Source: Acidobacteriota bacterium
Lineage (GTDB): Bacteria > Acidobacteriota > Vicinamibacteria > Vicinamibacterales > UBA8438
DNA length: 64,000 bases
Assembly: GCA_011523845.1 (NCBI GenBank)
Contig: WTFV01000251.1
Location: 1-64,000, forward strand
Reading direction: 5' to 3'
Each line of letters opens with the position of its first letter. The stretch's first letter is position 1. Shown one piece after another: positions 18,939-27,583 of this stretch. A program made the translations under genes and the position numbers. The notes beneath the pieces were generated by a model that saw only the letters and a list, made by a program, of their open reading frames with translations, was not told the DNA's origin and did not search any database.

Positions 18939-21785
18939 ATGCCCGACTGGAAAGAGACCCTGAACCTGCCGCGGACCGGCTTTCGGATGAAGGCCGGCCT
19001 GCCGGCCACCGAGCCCGACGCGATCGCCCGCTGGGAGGAGATGGATCTGTACGGCCGGATCCGGGAGCGGCGCCGCGGCGCGCCGCGCTACGTGCTCCAC
19101 GACGGTCCGCCCTACGCCAACGGCGAGATCCACGTCGGCACGGCGCTCAACAAGATTCTGAAGGACGTCGTCGTCCGGGCCCGCACCATGGCCGGCTGCG
19201 ATGCGCCGTACGTGCCGGGCTGGGACTGTCACGGGTTGCCGATCGAGCTGCGCGTGGACCGCGAGCTGGGCAAGCGGAAGCGGGAGATGAGCGTGGCCGA
19301 CGTGCGCCGGGAGTGCCGGCGCTACGCGGAGCGCTACGTCGACATCCAGCGCGCCGGCTTCAAGCGGCTCGGCGTCCTCGGCGACTGGAGCGCGCCGTAC
19401 CTGACGATGCGCCACGCCTACCAGGCGACCATCGTCCGTGCGCTCGGCCGCTTCGTCGAGCAGGATCTGGTCTACCGCGGCAAGAAGCCCGTGCACTGGT
19501 GCATCCGGTGCCGCACGGCGCTGGCCGAGGCGGAGGTCGAGTACGAGCCGCACCGGTCGCCGTCGATCCACGTCGAGTTCCCGCTTGCCGACGAGAGCGA
19601 GCCGGCGCTGCGGGCGCTGGCCCCGGCCCTGGCCGGCCGCGCCGCGGGAGTCCTCATCTGGACCACGACGCCCTGGACCATCCCGTCGAACCTGGCCGTC
19701 GCCTTTCATCCCGAGGTGACCTACGCGGCGTACGGGACGGAAGGACAGGCCGGCGCGGTCATCCTGGCCGAGCCCCTGGCCGGCCGCGTGGCCGGCGAGA
19801 CCGGCCGCGCCCTGGGGGTTCCGCTCGCGACGATCCGGGGCGCCGACCTCGAGGGCCTGCGGTTCCGGCATCCGCTGTACGAGCGCGACTCGGTCGCGGT
19901 GCTGGCCGACTACGTCACCCTCGATCAGGGCACCGGCGCAGTCCACACCGCGCCGGGCCACGGCGCCGACGACTTCCGCACGGGCGTCCAGTACGGCCTG
20001 GACATCTACGCGCCGGTCGGACCCGGCGGCCACTTCGCCGACGACGTGGAGCGGTTCGGTGGGATGGGCGTCTTCGAGGCGAACCCGCACGTGGAGGCGG
20101 CGCTTGCCGAGCGCGGCCGACTGTGGAAGCGGTCCGAGATCGAGCATTCGTACCCTCACTGCTGGCGCTGCCACCATCCGGTCATCTTCCTCGCCACATC
20201 GCAGTGGTTCATCGCTCTCGACCGCGGCAAGCTGCGGCAGCGCGCGCTCGACGCCATCGCCGGCGTCAAGTGGTTTCCCGCGTGGGGGGAGGAGCGGATC
20301 CGCAACATGGTGGCCAACCGGCCCGACTGGTGCATCTCGCGCCAGCGGTCATGGGGCGTGCCGATCCCGGCGCTCTACTGCACGTCGTGCGGGGAGGCGA
20401 CGCTGACGCCGCCGCTCGTCGAGCAGGCTGCGACCGTCTTCGAGGAACACGGCGCCGACGCCTGGTACGAGCGGGACCTCGACGAGTTCCTGCCGCCCGG
20501 CTTCGCCTGCCCGTCGTGCGGGAACCGCACCTTCGAGCGCGAGCGCGACATCCTCGACGTCTGGTTCGACTCGGGATCGAGCCACGAGGCGGTGCTCGCC
20601 CCGCGGCCGGACCTGGGCTGGCCGGCGACCCTCTATCTGGAGGGTTCCGACCAGCACCGGGGCTGGTTCCACAGCTCGCTGCTCGTCGGCCTCGGAACGC
20701 GCGGCGCCGCCCCCTTCCGGGAGGTGCTGACCCACGGCTTCGTCGTCGACGCGGCGGGCCGCAAGATGTCGAAGTCGATCGGCAACAGCATCGATCCGCA
20801 GACGATCATCAAGCGTTACGGCGCCGAGATCCTCCGCCTGTGGGTCGCCATGGTCGACTACCGCGAGGAGGTGCGCCTGGGCGACGAGATCCTCGCCCGC
20901 GTGGTCGAGGCGTACCGCAAGATCCGCAACACGCTGCGGATTCTCGTGGCCAACCTGTTCGACTTCGATCCGGCGACCGATCGGCTGCCGGTCGCCGAGC
21001 TCGAAGAGGTGGACCGCTACGCCCTGGCTCGCTACGGGGAGATCGCCTCCACGATCCTCACGGCCTACGAGCGCTACGAGTTCCAGCCGATCTCGCACGC
21101 CGTGAACCACTTCCTGACGGTCGATCTGAGCGCGTTCTACGTCGACATCTCGAAGGACCGGCTCTACACGTTCGCAGCCGGATCGAGGGCGCGCCGGTCG
21201 GCGCAGACCGCCATCTACACGATGACCGACGGCCTGGCGCGCCTGCTGGCCCCGATCCTGCCGGTCACCACCGACGATCTCTGGCGCTTTCTGCCCGGCG
21301 CGCGGGAAGACAGCGTGCACCTGGCCGATCTGCCCGCGGACTGCGAGGCGCTGGTCGACCGGGATCTGCTCGCCCGCTGGCAGCGCCTGCTGGCCCTGCG
21401 CGACGCCGTCAACGTCGAGCTCGAGCACCTCCGGCAGCGGAAGACGGTGGGGACCTCGCTGGAAGCGGCCGTCGCGGTGCGCACGAACGGGGCCACGACC
21501 GCACTGGTCGAGCGGTACGTCGCCGAGTTGCCCACGCTGTTCATCACGTCCGACGTCGCCGTATCGGCGGACCCCGAGCTGCCCCTCGGCGCCGAGCGGG
21601 CGTCGAGCGGCGGTGCGCAGTTCGTCGAGCCGGACGGCGCGGCGGCGATCGAGGTGCGGCGCGCCGGGGGCGTGAAGTGCGACCGCTGCTGGCGTTACGT
21701 GCCGGCGGTGAGCGACCAGGATCCGGCCGGACTCTGCAACCGTTGCATCGATGCTCTGTCGGAGGCCATGGAAAGTGTCGGTTGA
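18939..21785 (+). CDS. ileS: Isoleucyl-tRNA synthetase
   Basis: This is a 948-residue class I synthetase charging tRNA-Ile. The ATP-binding HIGH box appears as HVGT (about residue 66, in NGEIHVGTALNKIL), and KMSKS is exact at about 609 in GRKMSKSIGNS. The editing domain has WTTTPWTIPSNLAV, near residue 245. A C-terminal zinc site is formed by CDRCWRY and CNRC in the last 40 residues, the bacterial type associated with mupirocin-sensitive enzymes. lspA begins inside its last 11 bases. ileS-lspA-lgt is a common order. Confidence 0.96.
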   Translation: MPDWKETLNLPRTGFRMKAGLPATEPDAIARWEEMDLYGRIRERRRGAPRYVLHDGPPYANGEIHVGTALNKILKDVVVRARTMAGCDAPYVPGWDCHGLPIELRVDRELGKRKREMSVADVRRECRRYAERYVDIQRAGFKRLGVLGDWSAPYLTMRHAYQATIVRALGRFVEQDLVYRGKKPVHWCIRCRTALAEAEVEYEPHRSPSIHVEFPLADESEPALRALAPALAGRAAGVLIWTTTPWTIPSNLAVAFHPEVTYAAYGTEGQAGAVILAEPLAGRVAGETGRALGVPLATIRGADLEGLRFRHPLYERDSVAVLADYVTLDQGTGAVHTAPGHGADDFRTGVQYGLDIYAPVGPGGHFADDVERFGGMGVFEANPHVEAALAERGRLWKRSEIEHSYPHCWRCHHPVIFLATSQWFIALDRGKLRQRALDAIAGVKWFPAWGEERIRNMVANRPDWCISRQRSWGVPIPALYCTSCGEATLTPPLVEQAATVFEEHGADAWYERDLDEFLPPGFACPSCGNRTFERERDILDVWFDSGSSHEAVLAPRPDLGWPATLYLEGSDQHRGWFHSSLLVGLGTRGAAPFREVLTHGFVVDAAGRKMSKSIGNSIDPQTIIKRYGAEILRLWVAMVDYREEVRLGDEILARVVEAYRKIRNTLRILVANLFDFDPATDRLPVAELEEVDRYALARYGEIASTILTAYERYEFQPISHAVNHFLTVDLSAFYVDISKDRLYTFAAGSRARRSAQTAIYTMTDGLARLLAPILPVTTDDLWRFLPGAREDSVHLADLPADCEALVDRDLLARWQRLLALRDAVNVELEHLRQRKTVGTSLEAAVAVRTNGATTALVERYVAELPTLFITSDVAVSADPELPLGAERASSGGAQFVEPDGAAAIEVRRAGGVKCDRCWRYVPAVSDQDPAGLCNRCIDALSEAMESVG

Positions 21786-22362
21786 ACCGCCGCCCCCCGG
21801 CCCGCCCGCCGCGGCCGGACAGACGCCTCCCGGCAGGGGGCCGAGTCAGCGTACGACGCCGGCGCCGGTCTTCCCCTCGCGCCGTCTGATGCTGGGCATC
21901 GTCGCCGGGATCGTGCTTCTCGACCAGGTCACGAAGGCGATGGTGCACGCGTGGCTGCCGCTGTACTCGAGCGTGACCATCATCCCCGGCCTGCTCGACT
22001 TCAGCTACGTGCGGAACACGGGGGTCGCCTTCGGGATGCTGAACGCGGTGGACATCCCGTTCAAGGCGGCGCTGATGACCGCTATCGGCCTGTTCGCCCT
22101 GATTGCCATCGCCATCTATGCGAGCCGGGTCCCGCCCGGCCAGCCGGTGGCGCGCCTCGGGCTGGCCGCGATCATCGGCGGGGCCATCGGCAACCTGATC
22201 GACCGCATCGCGTCGGGTTACGTCGTCGACTTCGTCGACGTCTACTGGGAGAGCTGGCACTTCTGGGCGTTCAACGTCGCCGACGCCGCGATTACGGTCG
22301 GCGCCTGCTGCCTCATCCTCGACATGGTGTTCCTGAACCCGCATGTATCCGAAACTGCTTGA
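21775..22362 (+). CDS. lspA: Lipoprotein signal peptidase (signal peptidase II)
   Basis: This 195-residue inner-membrane aspartyl protease removes signal peptides from prolipoproteins after Lgt has lipidated the cysteine. Four spans and the two catalytic aspartates are visible: GNLIDRIASGYVVDFVDV and FNVADAAITVG. The proline-rich N-terminus of about 35 residues is longer than usual. I start at GTG 21775, nine bases after GGAGG and overlapping ileS by 11 bases; the first in-frame ATG would remove most of that tail but no conserved motif, so the start is open to revision. Confidence 0.93.
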   Translation: MSVEPPPPGPPAAAGQTPPGRGPSQRTTPAPVFPSRRLMLGIVAGIVLLDQVTKAMVHAWLPLYSSVTIIPGLLDFSYVRNTGVAFGMLNAVDIPFKAALMTAIGLFALIAIAIYASRVPPGQPVARLGLAAIIGGAIGNLIDRIASGYVVDFVDVYWESWHFWAFNVADAAITVGACCLILDMVFLNPHVSETA

Positions 22363-23152
22363 GCTGGGCCCAATCAGCATCTACTCGTACGGCCTGCTGC
22401 TGGTGTCGGCGTACCTGCTTGGGCTGCAGGTGGCGGTGGTCCGCGGGCGGGCGCGCGGGCTCGACGGGCAGCGCGTCATGGACCTGGGGATCGCGATCAT
22501 CGTCAGCGCCCTGGTCGGGGCCAAGCTGCTGCTGCTCGTGGTCGAGTTCGACCACTTCACCCGGGATCCGGCCGAGCTGTGGACCCTGGTCCGCTCCGGC
22601 GGCGTCTTCTACGGCGGGCTCCTCCTCTCGGTCGCGGTGGCGTTCTGGTACATGCGGCGGCACGCCATGCCCCTGTGGGCGACGTGCGACGCCTTCGCCC
22701 CGGGAATCGCGGCCGGACAGGCGGTGGGCCGGCTCGGGTGCCTCCTCGCGGGCTGCTGCTACGGCCACCCGACGGATGTGCCCTGGGGCATCACGTTCAC
22801 CAATCCGTTGGCGGCGGCCAACGTCGGCACGCCGCTCGGCGTCAGCCTGCACCCGACGCAACTCTACGAGTCGGTTGCGGCGCTCGTCATCCTCGGGATA
22901 CTGCTGGCGTTCGAAAACCGGGGCCGCCGGTTCGCCGGTCGGACCTTCTGGGCCTATCTGTTGCTGTACCCCGCCGTGCGCTTCGTGATCGAGTTCTATC
23001 GCGGCGATCCGCGCGGCACGGTCATCGACGTGCTGTCGACATCGCAATTCGTGTCGCTGCTCCTGGTGCCGCTGAGCATCGTGATGCTCGTTCTGCTCGC
23101 GCGCGCCGGCGGATCGACGCCGCGGCCCGCGACGGCACGCGCAGGCGGCTGA
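22343..23152 (+). CDS. lgt: Prolipoprotein diacylglyceryl transferase
   Basis: This is a 269-residue polytopic enzyme that transfers diacylglycerol from phosphatidylglycerol to the lipobox cysteine, the first step of lipoprotein maturation. The signature is present as GQAVGRLGCLLAGCCYGHPTD (about 127-147), with the conserved arginine and the following TNP. HPTQLYES and the C-terminal RFVIEFYRGD are also family-typical. It overlaps lspA by 20 bases, so the two processing enzymes are translationally coupled. Window substrates include the TPR lipoprotein at 9.9 kb. Confidence 0.95.
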   Translation: MYPKLLELGPISIYSYGLLLVSAYLLGLQVAVVRGRARGLDGQRVMDLGIAIIVSALVGAKLLLLVVEFDHFTRDPAELWTLVRSGGVFYGGLLLSVAVAFWYMRRHAMPLWATCDAFAPGIAAGQAVGRLGCLLAGCCYGHPTDVPWGITFTNPLAAANVGTPLGVSLHPTQLYESVAALVILGILLAFENRGRRFAGRTFWAYLLLYPAVRFVIEFYRGDPRGTVIDVLSTSQFVSLLLVPLSIVMLVLLARAGGSTPRPATARAGG

Positions 23153-23169
23153 CCGCCGCCGGTCGCGCC

Positions 23170-24204
23170 ATGTCCACCCGCGACAGCGGCGAGCCGCCAC
23201 CGGCCGAGCATGTCGACCTCGAGGTACAAGCGGACGATGCGGGCGTCCGTCTGGATCAGTTTCTCGCCGCCCGTCTCGGCGGCCGAACGCGGTCGCAGAT
23301 CCAGAGACTCATCCGGGGCGGGCTGGTCCGCCTCGACCGAACCGCCGCGCGCCCGGGCATCGCCGTCCGCCCCGGCGACCTCGTGCGAGTGGACATCCCG
23401 GCGCCCGCCCCGGCGACGCCGCGGCCCGAGGCGCTGCCCCTGGACGTCCTCTACGACGACCCGGACCTGGTCGTCGTAGACAAGCCGGCCGGCATGGTGG
23501 TGCATCCGGCCGCGGGTCATGCGGACGGCACCCTGGTCAACGCACTCCTGCACCACGTAGCGGATCTGAGCGGTATCGGCGGCGAGCTGCGGCCGGGCAT
23601 CGTGCACCGCCTCGACCGCGGGACGTCGGGATTGATGGTCGTGGCCAAGCACGATCGCGCGCACGCCGAGCTCGCTCGACAGTTCGCCGACCGGGAGGTG
23701 GACAAGGAGTACGCCGCCCTCGTCTGGGGCCTCGTGAACCAGGGACGCCGCATAGACCTGCCGATCGGACGCGACCCGGTCGACCGGAAGCGCATCTCGG
23801 TTCGTTCGCGGCGCGCGCGGGAGGCGGTCACGCGCGTGGTCGGGGCCGAGCCGCTCGACGGCGTCACGCTCGTGCGGGTAGCCATCGCCACCGGCCGTAC
23901 GCATCAGATCCGCGTCCACCTCGGCGCCATCGGGCATCCGGTGGTCGGGGACCCCGACTACGGCGGCCGGCGGAGACACCCGCCGCCGCACCTGCGAATC
24001 GTCCAGCGACTGGATCGTCCGTTTCTCCACGCCGCGCGCCTGGCGTTCAGGCACCCGCGCGACGGACGCCCGATCGTCGTCTCCTGCGCCCTGCCGGACG
24101 ACCTGCAGAACCTCGCCGACGCGATCCGCGCCGTCACGCTGAAACGGGCAGCCGGTCGAAGCCTTCCGGCGACGCTCCCGCCCGAGTTCGAGGAACAGGC
24201 ATGA
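23170..24204 (+). CDS. RluA/RluD family pseudouridine synthase
   Basis: This 344-residue enzyme isomerises uridine in rRNA. It has an N-terminal S4 RNA-binding domain (VRLDQFLAARLGGRTRSQIQ, about 21-40) and a catalytic domain with GIVHRLDRGTSGLMVVAK, in which the aspartate is the nucleophile, then GRTHQIRVHLGAIGHPVVGD. The architecture is that of RluD (23S rRNA helix 69), but RluC-like targets cannot be excluded, so no symbol is given. ATG 23170 is the first start giving the S4 domain. Its stop overlaps the nudix gene start. Confidence 0.92.
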   Translation: MSTRDSGEPPPAEHVDLEVQADDAGVRLDQFLAARLGGRTRSQIQRLIRGGLVRLDRTAARPGIAVRPGDLVRVDIPAPAPATPRPEALPLDVLYDDPDLVVVDKPAGMVVHPAAGHADGTLVNALLHHVADLSGIGGELRPGIVHRLDRGTSGLMVVAKHDRAHAELARQFADREVDKEYAALVWGLVNQGRRIDLPIGRDPVDRKRISVRSRRAREAVTRVVGAEPLDGVTLVRVAIATGRTHQIRVHLGAIGHPVVGDPDYGGRRRHPPPHLRIVQRLDRPFLHAARLAFRHPRDGRPIVVSCALPDDLQNLADAIRAVTLKRAAGRSLPATLPPEFEEQA

Positions 24205-24725
24205 AGGAACCGCGCGCCGCCACGCTCGACAGTCTCGCCGTCCACCGCGGACGGGCCTTCAGGACCCTCCGGGACCGCGTGCGGCTGCCGAACGGCCGCG
24301 AAGCGACGATGGACGTCGTCAGACACGCGGTGTCCGTGATCCTCCTGCCGCTGCCCGATCCGGGGCGGGTGATCCTCGTCCGCCAGTACCGCTACGCCGT
24401 CGACCGCTGGATCTGGGAGCTGCCGGCCGGGAACGTCGAGCCAGGCGAGGACCCGGAGGCGGCGGCGCGGCGGGAGTGCGCGGAGGAGACCGGATGGACG
24501 GCCCGGCGTGTCGAGCGGGTCGGCGCCTTCTATCCGAGTCCCGGATACTGCGACGAGGTGATGATCTTCTACCGCCTGACCGAGCTCGCCGAGACCGCCC
24601 GCCTCGCGCTCGACGCCGACGAGGTGCTCGAACCGCGGATCTTCACGCTCGATACGGCGCGGCGGATGATCGCCGAGGGCCCGGTCGCCGACATGAAGTC
24701 GGCGCTGGGACTGAGGCTGGCATGA
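24201..24725 (+). CDS. NUDIX hydrolase, ADP-ribose pyrophosphatase-like
   Basis: This 174-residue protein has a complete Nudix box, G-x5-E-x7-REUxEExGU, in GNVEPGEDPEAAARRECAEE followed by TGW (about residues 75-97). Upstream WIWELPAGNVEPGE and downstream GAFYPSPGYCDEVMIFY resemble ADP-ribose pyrophosphatases (the NudF type, with proline shortly after the box), which clear ADP-ribose and related nucleoside diphosphate sugars. The ATGA overlap with the pseudouridine synthase indicates cotranscription. It is the last gene before the less GC-rich 24.75-26.5 kb region. Confidence 0.9.
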   Translation: MKEPRAATLDSLAVHRGRAFRTLRDRVRLPNGREATMDVVRHAVSVILLPLPDPGRVILVRQYRYAVDRWIWELPAGNVEPGEDPEAAARRECAEETGWTARRVERVGAFYPSPGYCDEVMIFYRLTELAETARLALDADEVLEPRIFTLDTARRMIAEGPVADMKSALGLRLA

Positions 24726-24900
24726 GTGCCAGACTGGGATGCGGGAGGCTCGGGAAGAGCAGATGCTGGTGATGGTCGCCCTACGGACCCGAACAAATGC
24801 AATACTACTTCTTGATGCAAATCAAGTACCGTTGACTGGGCGCGCCACGTGTGAGACAGTGCAGCGAATCGTCAACTCGGCTTGCAGAAGAAGGATTTGG

Positions 24901-25197
24901 ATGAGTATGCGTTCTATTCTGCGACTGGTCGTTCTGGGGCTGGCTGCGGTGATTCTGTTCGCGGATTCAATACCCAGCGTCGCGGCGCAGGAGGAAGAGG
25001 CCTATATCCAGGGATGGTGCTCGGGTTACTTCTCCTGTCGAGGGAGCGGGTGTGAGGGCAATGACGGCTGGGATTGGTGGCCACGAACTGTGGCACATCA
25101 TACGTTGTTGCTCCGGCGGCAGATGCACCGAATTCGGTTGGCCGACGTTCCGGTGCTGCTCGTAGCAGACTGGGAAAGGGCAGGGGTGAAGGAATGA
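24901..25197 (+). CDS. Small exported cysteine-rich protein, possibly frame-disrupted
   Basis: Started at ATG 24901 (AAGAAGGA seven bases upstream), the frame encodes 98 residues. A clear signal peptide (SILRLVVLGLAAVILFADS, cleaved near VAA-QEEE) is followed by a mature part with WCSGYFSCRGSGCEGNDGWDWW. After that the frame turns basic and loses cysteine, while the other two frames carry NCGTSY and then RCCSGGRCTEFGWPTFRCCS plus a stop. The Cys-rich protein may therefore be broken by two small indels, or misread. A TTGACT lies at 24832. The base composition is much less GC-rich than the surroundings. I do not recognise the family. Confidence 0.55.
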   Translation: MSMRSILRLVVLGLAAVILFADSIPSVAAQEEEAYIQGWCSGYFSCRGSGCEGNDGWDWWPRTVAHHTLLLRRQMHRIRLADVPVLLVADWERAGVKE

Positions 25198-25937
25198 GGA
25201 CACTACTGTTGGTGCTGTTGGCGCTACCGGTCGTTCCGGGTTCGGCGACTGCACAGGACCTGTCTGCAATTGAGGTGAGCTACGAAGCGACTTCCACGGA
25301 CAGGAATGGTCGAGTGCGGATTATCGAGACGGGCGTGCATACCATCGCCGCGGATGGCCGACGCCGACATGACCGCCATGTGCAGACCTTCGATGGAGAC
25401 GGTCAGCCCCGGCTGGGCGAAGGCAACGGCGAAAGAACCACGCGGCTGTGGTTTCCAGATGGTTCGGGTTCCGGAGAGCGAATCGAAATAAACCACATGC
25501 TGGGCGTGGCGCAGCGGGGGCCTGCGGGAGCAAGATTCGCACCGCATGCTCTGGAACGGCCGGCCGTCGATATCCGGCGAGTGAGTCCCGACTCGCTGGC
25601 GTTTCGGGAGATGATGGACACCGTGCTCAGCGGCGAAGTGGCCGCGTCGGAAGACCTCGGAGCGAGAGCTGTCGGACCGCTGCTGCTGCACGGACATCGC
25701 GCGGCGACTCCAGCAACTAACGGGTGGCCTGCCGAGACCATTGACACGTGGTACTACAACCTGCCGGATGGGGAGTCTATCGTGATGGAGGTTGCTTCGG
25801 TGGCCACGTTCGACGACGGGAGAGCGCAGCATACCAACATGCGCATTGTCAGGGCCATTCGGACCGTGGTTCCGGGCAGCCGCTTTTCCGTTCCGCGCGA
25901 TCTCAGGGTGCAGAACCTCTGGGAAGGTGGACGGTAA
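25194..25937 (+). CDS. Exported protein of unknown function
   Basis: This is a 247-residue protein with a signal peptide (MRTLLLVLLALPVVPGSATA, cleaved near A-Q). The mature part is acidic and beta-rich by appearance. It includes ADGRRRHDRHVQTFDGDGQ, RIEINHMLGVAQRG and ETIDTWYYNLPDGESIVMEV, but I recognise no domain and no catalytic motif. The ATG at 25194 follows GAAGGA and overlaps the end of the small Cys-rich frame; the stop overlaps the next gene (TAATG). The three genes look cotranscribed. No cysteine occurs in the mature protein. Confidence 0.75.
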   Translation: MRTLLLVLLALPVVPGSATAQDLSAIEVSYEATSTDRNGRVRIIETGVHTIAADGRRRHDRHVQTFDGDGQPRLGEGNGERTTRLWFPDGSGSGERIEINHMLGVAQRGPAGARFAPHALERPAVDIRRVSPDSLAFREMMDTVLSGEVAASEDLGARAVGPLLLHGHRAATPATNGWPAETIDTWYYNLPDGESIVMEVASVATFDDGRAQHTNMRIVRAIRTVVPGSRFSVPRDLRVQNLWEGGR

Positions 25938-26452
25938 TGAGAGCCCGTTTGCCGACCCTGCGCCGTCTGACTGACATCGTGGTCCTTCTGTTGGGCGTAT
26001 GCCTGCTGGTGGTGTTGGTCGGAAGATACGTTCCGTTTACCTTCAGGACCTGGCAGGTGCCGGACACGTATCTGTCGGAAGTCTTCGTAGACGCTTCGTT
26101 ATCCGGAATCGACTTCTCTGTTGCGCAGAAAACGCTTATTCTGGTGTTGCAGTCCGACTGCGTGTTCTGTCAGGAGTCGATGCCGTTCTACCGGCGCCTG
26201 CTGTCGGATCGTGGCGTGACTGATGTACAGGTCGTGGCCGCGGCGCCACCGTACGATACTCGGATCGGCGAGTACCTGGTGTCGGAAGGTGTCACCGTCG
26301 ATTCGGTGGTGTTCGTCGAGTCCGGAGTGCTTCCCGTGTCGGGGGCGCCGACCCTGCTGATGGTGGATAGCAAGGGACTCGTGACGCACGCCTGGCTGGG
26401 CCTGCTCAACGCGGAGCACGAATCAGAGGTCATGAGCGTCGCCTTCGGGTGA
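25937..26452 (+). CDS. Membrane-anchored thioredoxin-like protein
   Basis: This 171-residue protein has an N-terminal membrane anchor (DIVVLLLGVCLLVVLVGRYV, about residues 13-32) and then a thioredoxin-fold domain facing the periplasm. The redox motif is CVFC in LVLQSDCVFCQESMPFYRRLL (C at about 75 and 78), and GAPTLLMVDSKG has the conserved cis-proline. TlpA/MauD-type proteins reduce or exchange disulfides outside the cytoplasm. Its start overlaps the upstream stop, which ties it to the exported protein and the small Cys-rich protein; a disulfide-related role for the cluster is inference. Confidence 0.75.
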   Translation: MRARLPTLRRLTDIVVLLLGVCLLVVLVGRYVPFTFRTWQVPDTYLSEVFVDASLSGIDFSVAQKTLILVLQSDCVFCQESMPFYRRLLSDRGVTDVQVVAAAPPYDTRIGEYLVSEGVTVDSVVFVESGVLPVSGAPTLLMVDSKGLVTHAWLGLLNAEHESEVMSVAFG

Positions 26453-26573
26453 AGGCTCGTGCGGTCATGGCTCCACCGTCGGCGCCTTCTATCGGCGGAG
26501 CCCGGTGGAGCCGAGGATCCGGACCGTACAGATCGTACGCTAGCTCGCTAGGATTGTTCGCCCGGGGGTACTG

Positions 26574-26999
26574 ATGATTGCTCTCATGCTCGCCTCTGCT
26601 CTGGTCGAAGCCTTGGCGTTCCTCGGCGGCCCGGGCGCCTACACCCGAGCGATCACCGTCGACGAGGACCTTGCATCCTCGATCTGCCTGGAGCGCCATG
26701 CGACGCTGCCCTCGGAATACCGGGCGCAGCTCGACGTGGTCGAGGTCTCGCCGCCCATCGACGTGACCCTGACGCCGGTCGCCGGCGTCTCCCGCGTCCA
26801 CCGGGTCGCCGGCCACTTGGCCGTGACCGTCAGGGACGCGCGGAACTCTCTGACCCGAACGGTCCGCGTCGACTTCTTCTGCTCGGTCTACGGTCGCGGC
26901 ACCAGCCCGTGGCGTTACCAGATCGTCGGCTCCGGCAAGCAGTACCTGGACCCGGCCAGCAGTTTCTTCGTCGGCCGGCGGCCGCCAGCCGCCCCTTGA
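26574..26999 (+). CDS. Small hypothetical exported protein
   Basis: This is a 141-residue open frame with GGGGG six bases upstream. The first 20 residues are hydrophobic and could be a signal peptide, though without the usual basic start. The rest contains two cysteines (SSICLERH and DFFCSVYG) and a beta-rich pattern (VDVTLTPVAG-like, VRDARNSLTRTVRVDFF). I recognise no family. Codon use returns to the GC-rich style of the chromosome, unlike the preceding three genes. Confidence 0.5.
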   Translation: MIALMLASALVEALAFLGGPGAYTRAITVDEDLASSICLERHATLPSEYRAQLDVVEVSPPIDVTLTPVAGVSRVHRVAGHLAVTVRDARNSLTRTVRVDFFCSVYGRGTSPWRYQIVGSGKQYLDPASSFFVGRRPPAAP

Positions 27000-27207
27000 C
27001 TCGCTGCCGGAGCGGATCGACCGCGCTGTTCCCCTCGCGATGGTCGTCGTCGCCGAGGCCGGCCTTGAGCTGGTCCGATGTGACGTGCTGCGGTCGCGGA
27101 GACCTCCGGGCGCGTCGGCAGTCAGTCAGGCGCCCGCGGAGCCGGGCAGCTCCAGTCGTTGACGTTTCCCGCGAATGCTCGGCCTGCACCCTCCGGCATC
27201 GGCGTCG

Positions 27208-27552
27208 CTACCCCGGCGGCCACGTCATGTCCCGGCCGGCGAGCAGGTGGAGGTGGATGTGGAACACCGTCTGCCCGGCCGCCGCGTTGCAGTTGAAGAC
27301 GGTCCGGTAGCCTGCCGCCGCATGGCCGCGCTCGGCCGCGATGCGGGTTGCCAGGTGCACCATCGAGCCGACCAGATCGGCATCGTCGGCGGTCAGGTCG
27401 TTGAGGGTGGAGATGTGGCGGCGCGGGATGACGAGCACGTGCGTCGGCGCCTGGGGGTTGATGTCGCTGAACGCGACGAGGCGCTCGTCCTCGTGGACGA
27501 TGTCGCCCGGAATCTCGCGGTCGGCGATCTTGCAGAACAGGCAGTCGGCCAT
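27208..27552 (-). CDS. HIT-family nucleotide-binding hydrolase
   Basis: This is a 114-residue HIT-domain protein of the HINT type, which hydrolyses AMP-linked substrates such as phosphoramidates. The active-site triad reads HIHLHLLAGRDM (about residues 97-108), the N-terminus CLFCKIADREIP holds the paired cysteines, and INPQAPTHVLVIPRRHI is the conserved central strand. It is complete, with an ATG start, and lies 31 bases after prmC, so it may be the last gene of the prfA-prmC run. Confidence 0.93.
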   Translation of the reverse strand: MADCLFCKIADREIPGDIVHEDERLVAFSDINPQAPTHVLVIPRRHISTLNDLTADDADLVGSMVHLATRIAAERGHAAAGYRTVFNCNAAAGQTVFHIHLHLLAGRDMTWPPG

Positions 27553-27583
27553 GGTCGTTCTCGCAATCGGTCGGCGGCAGCCT

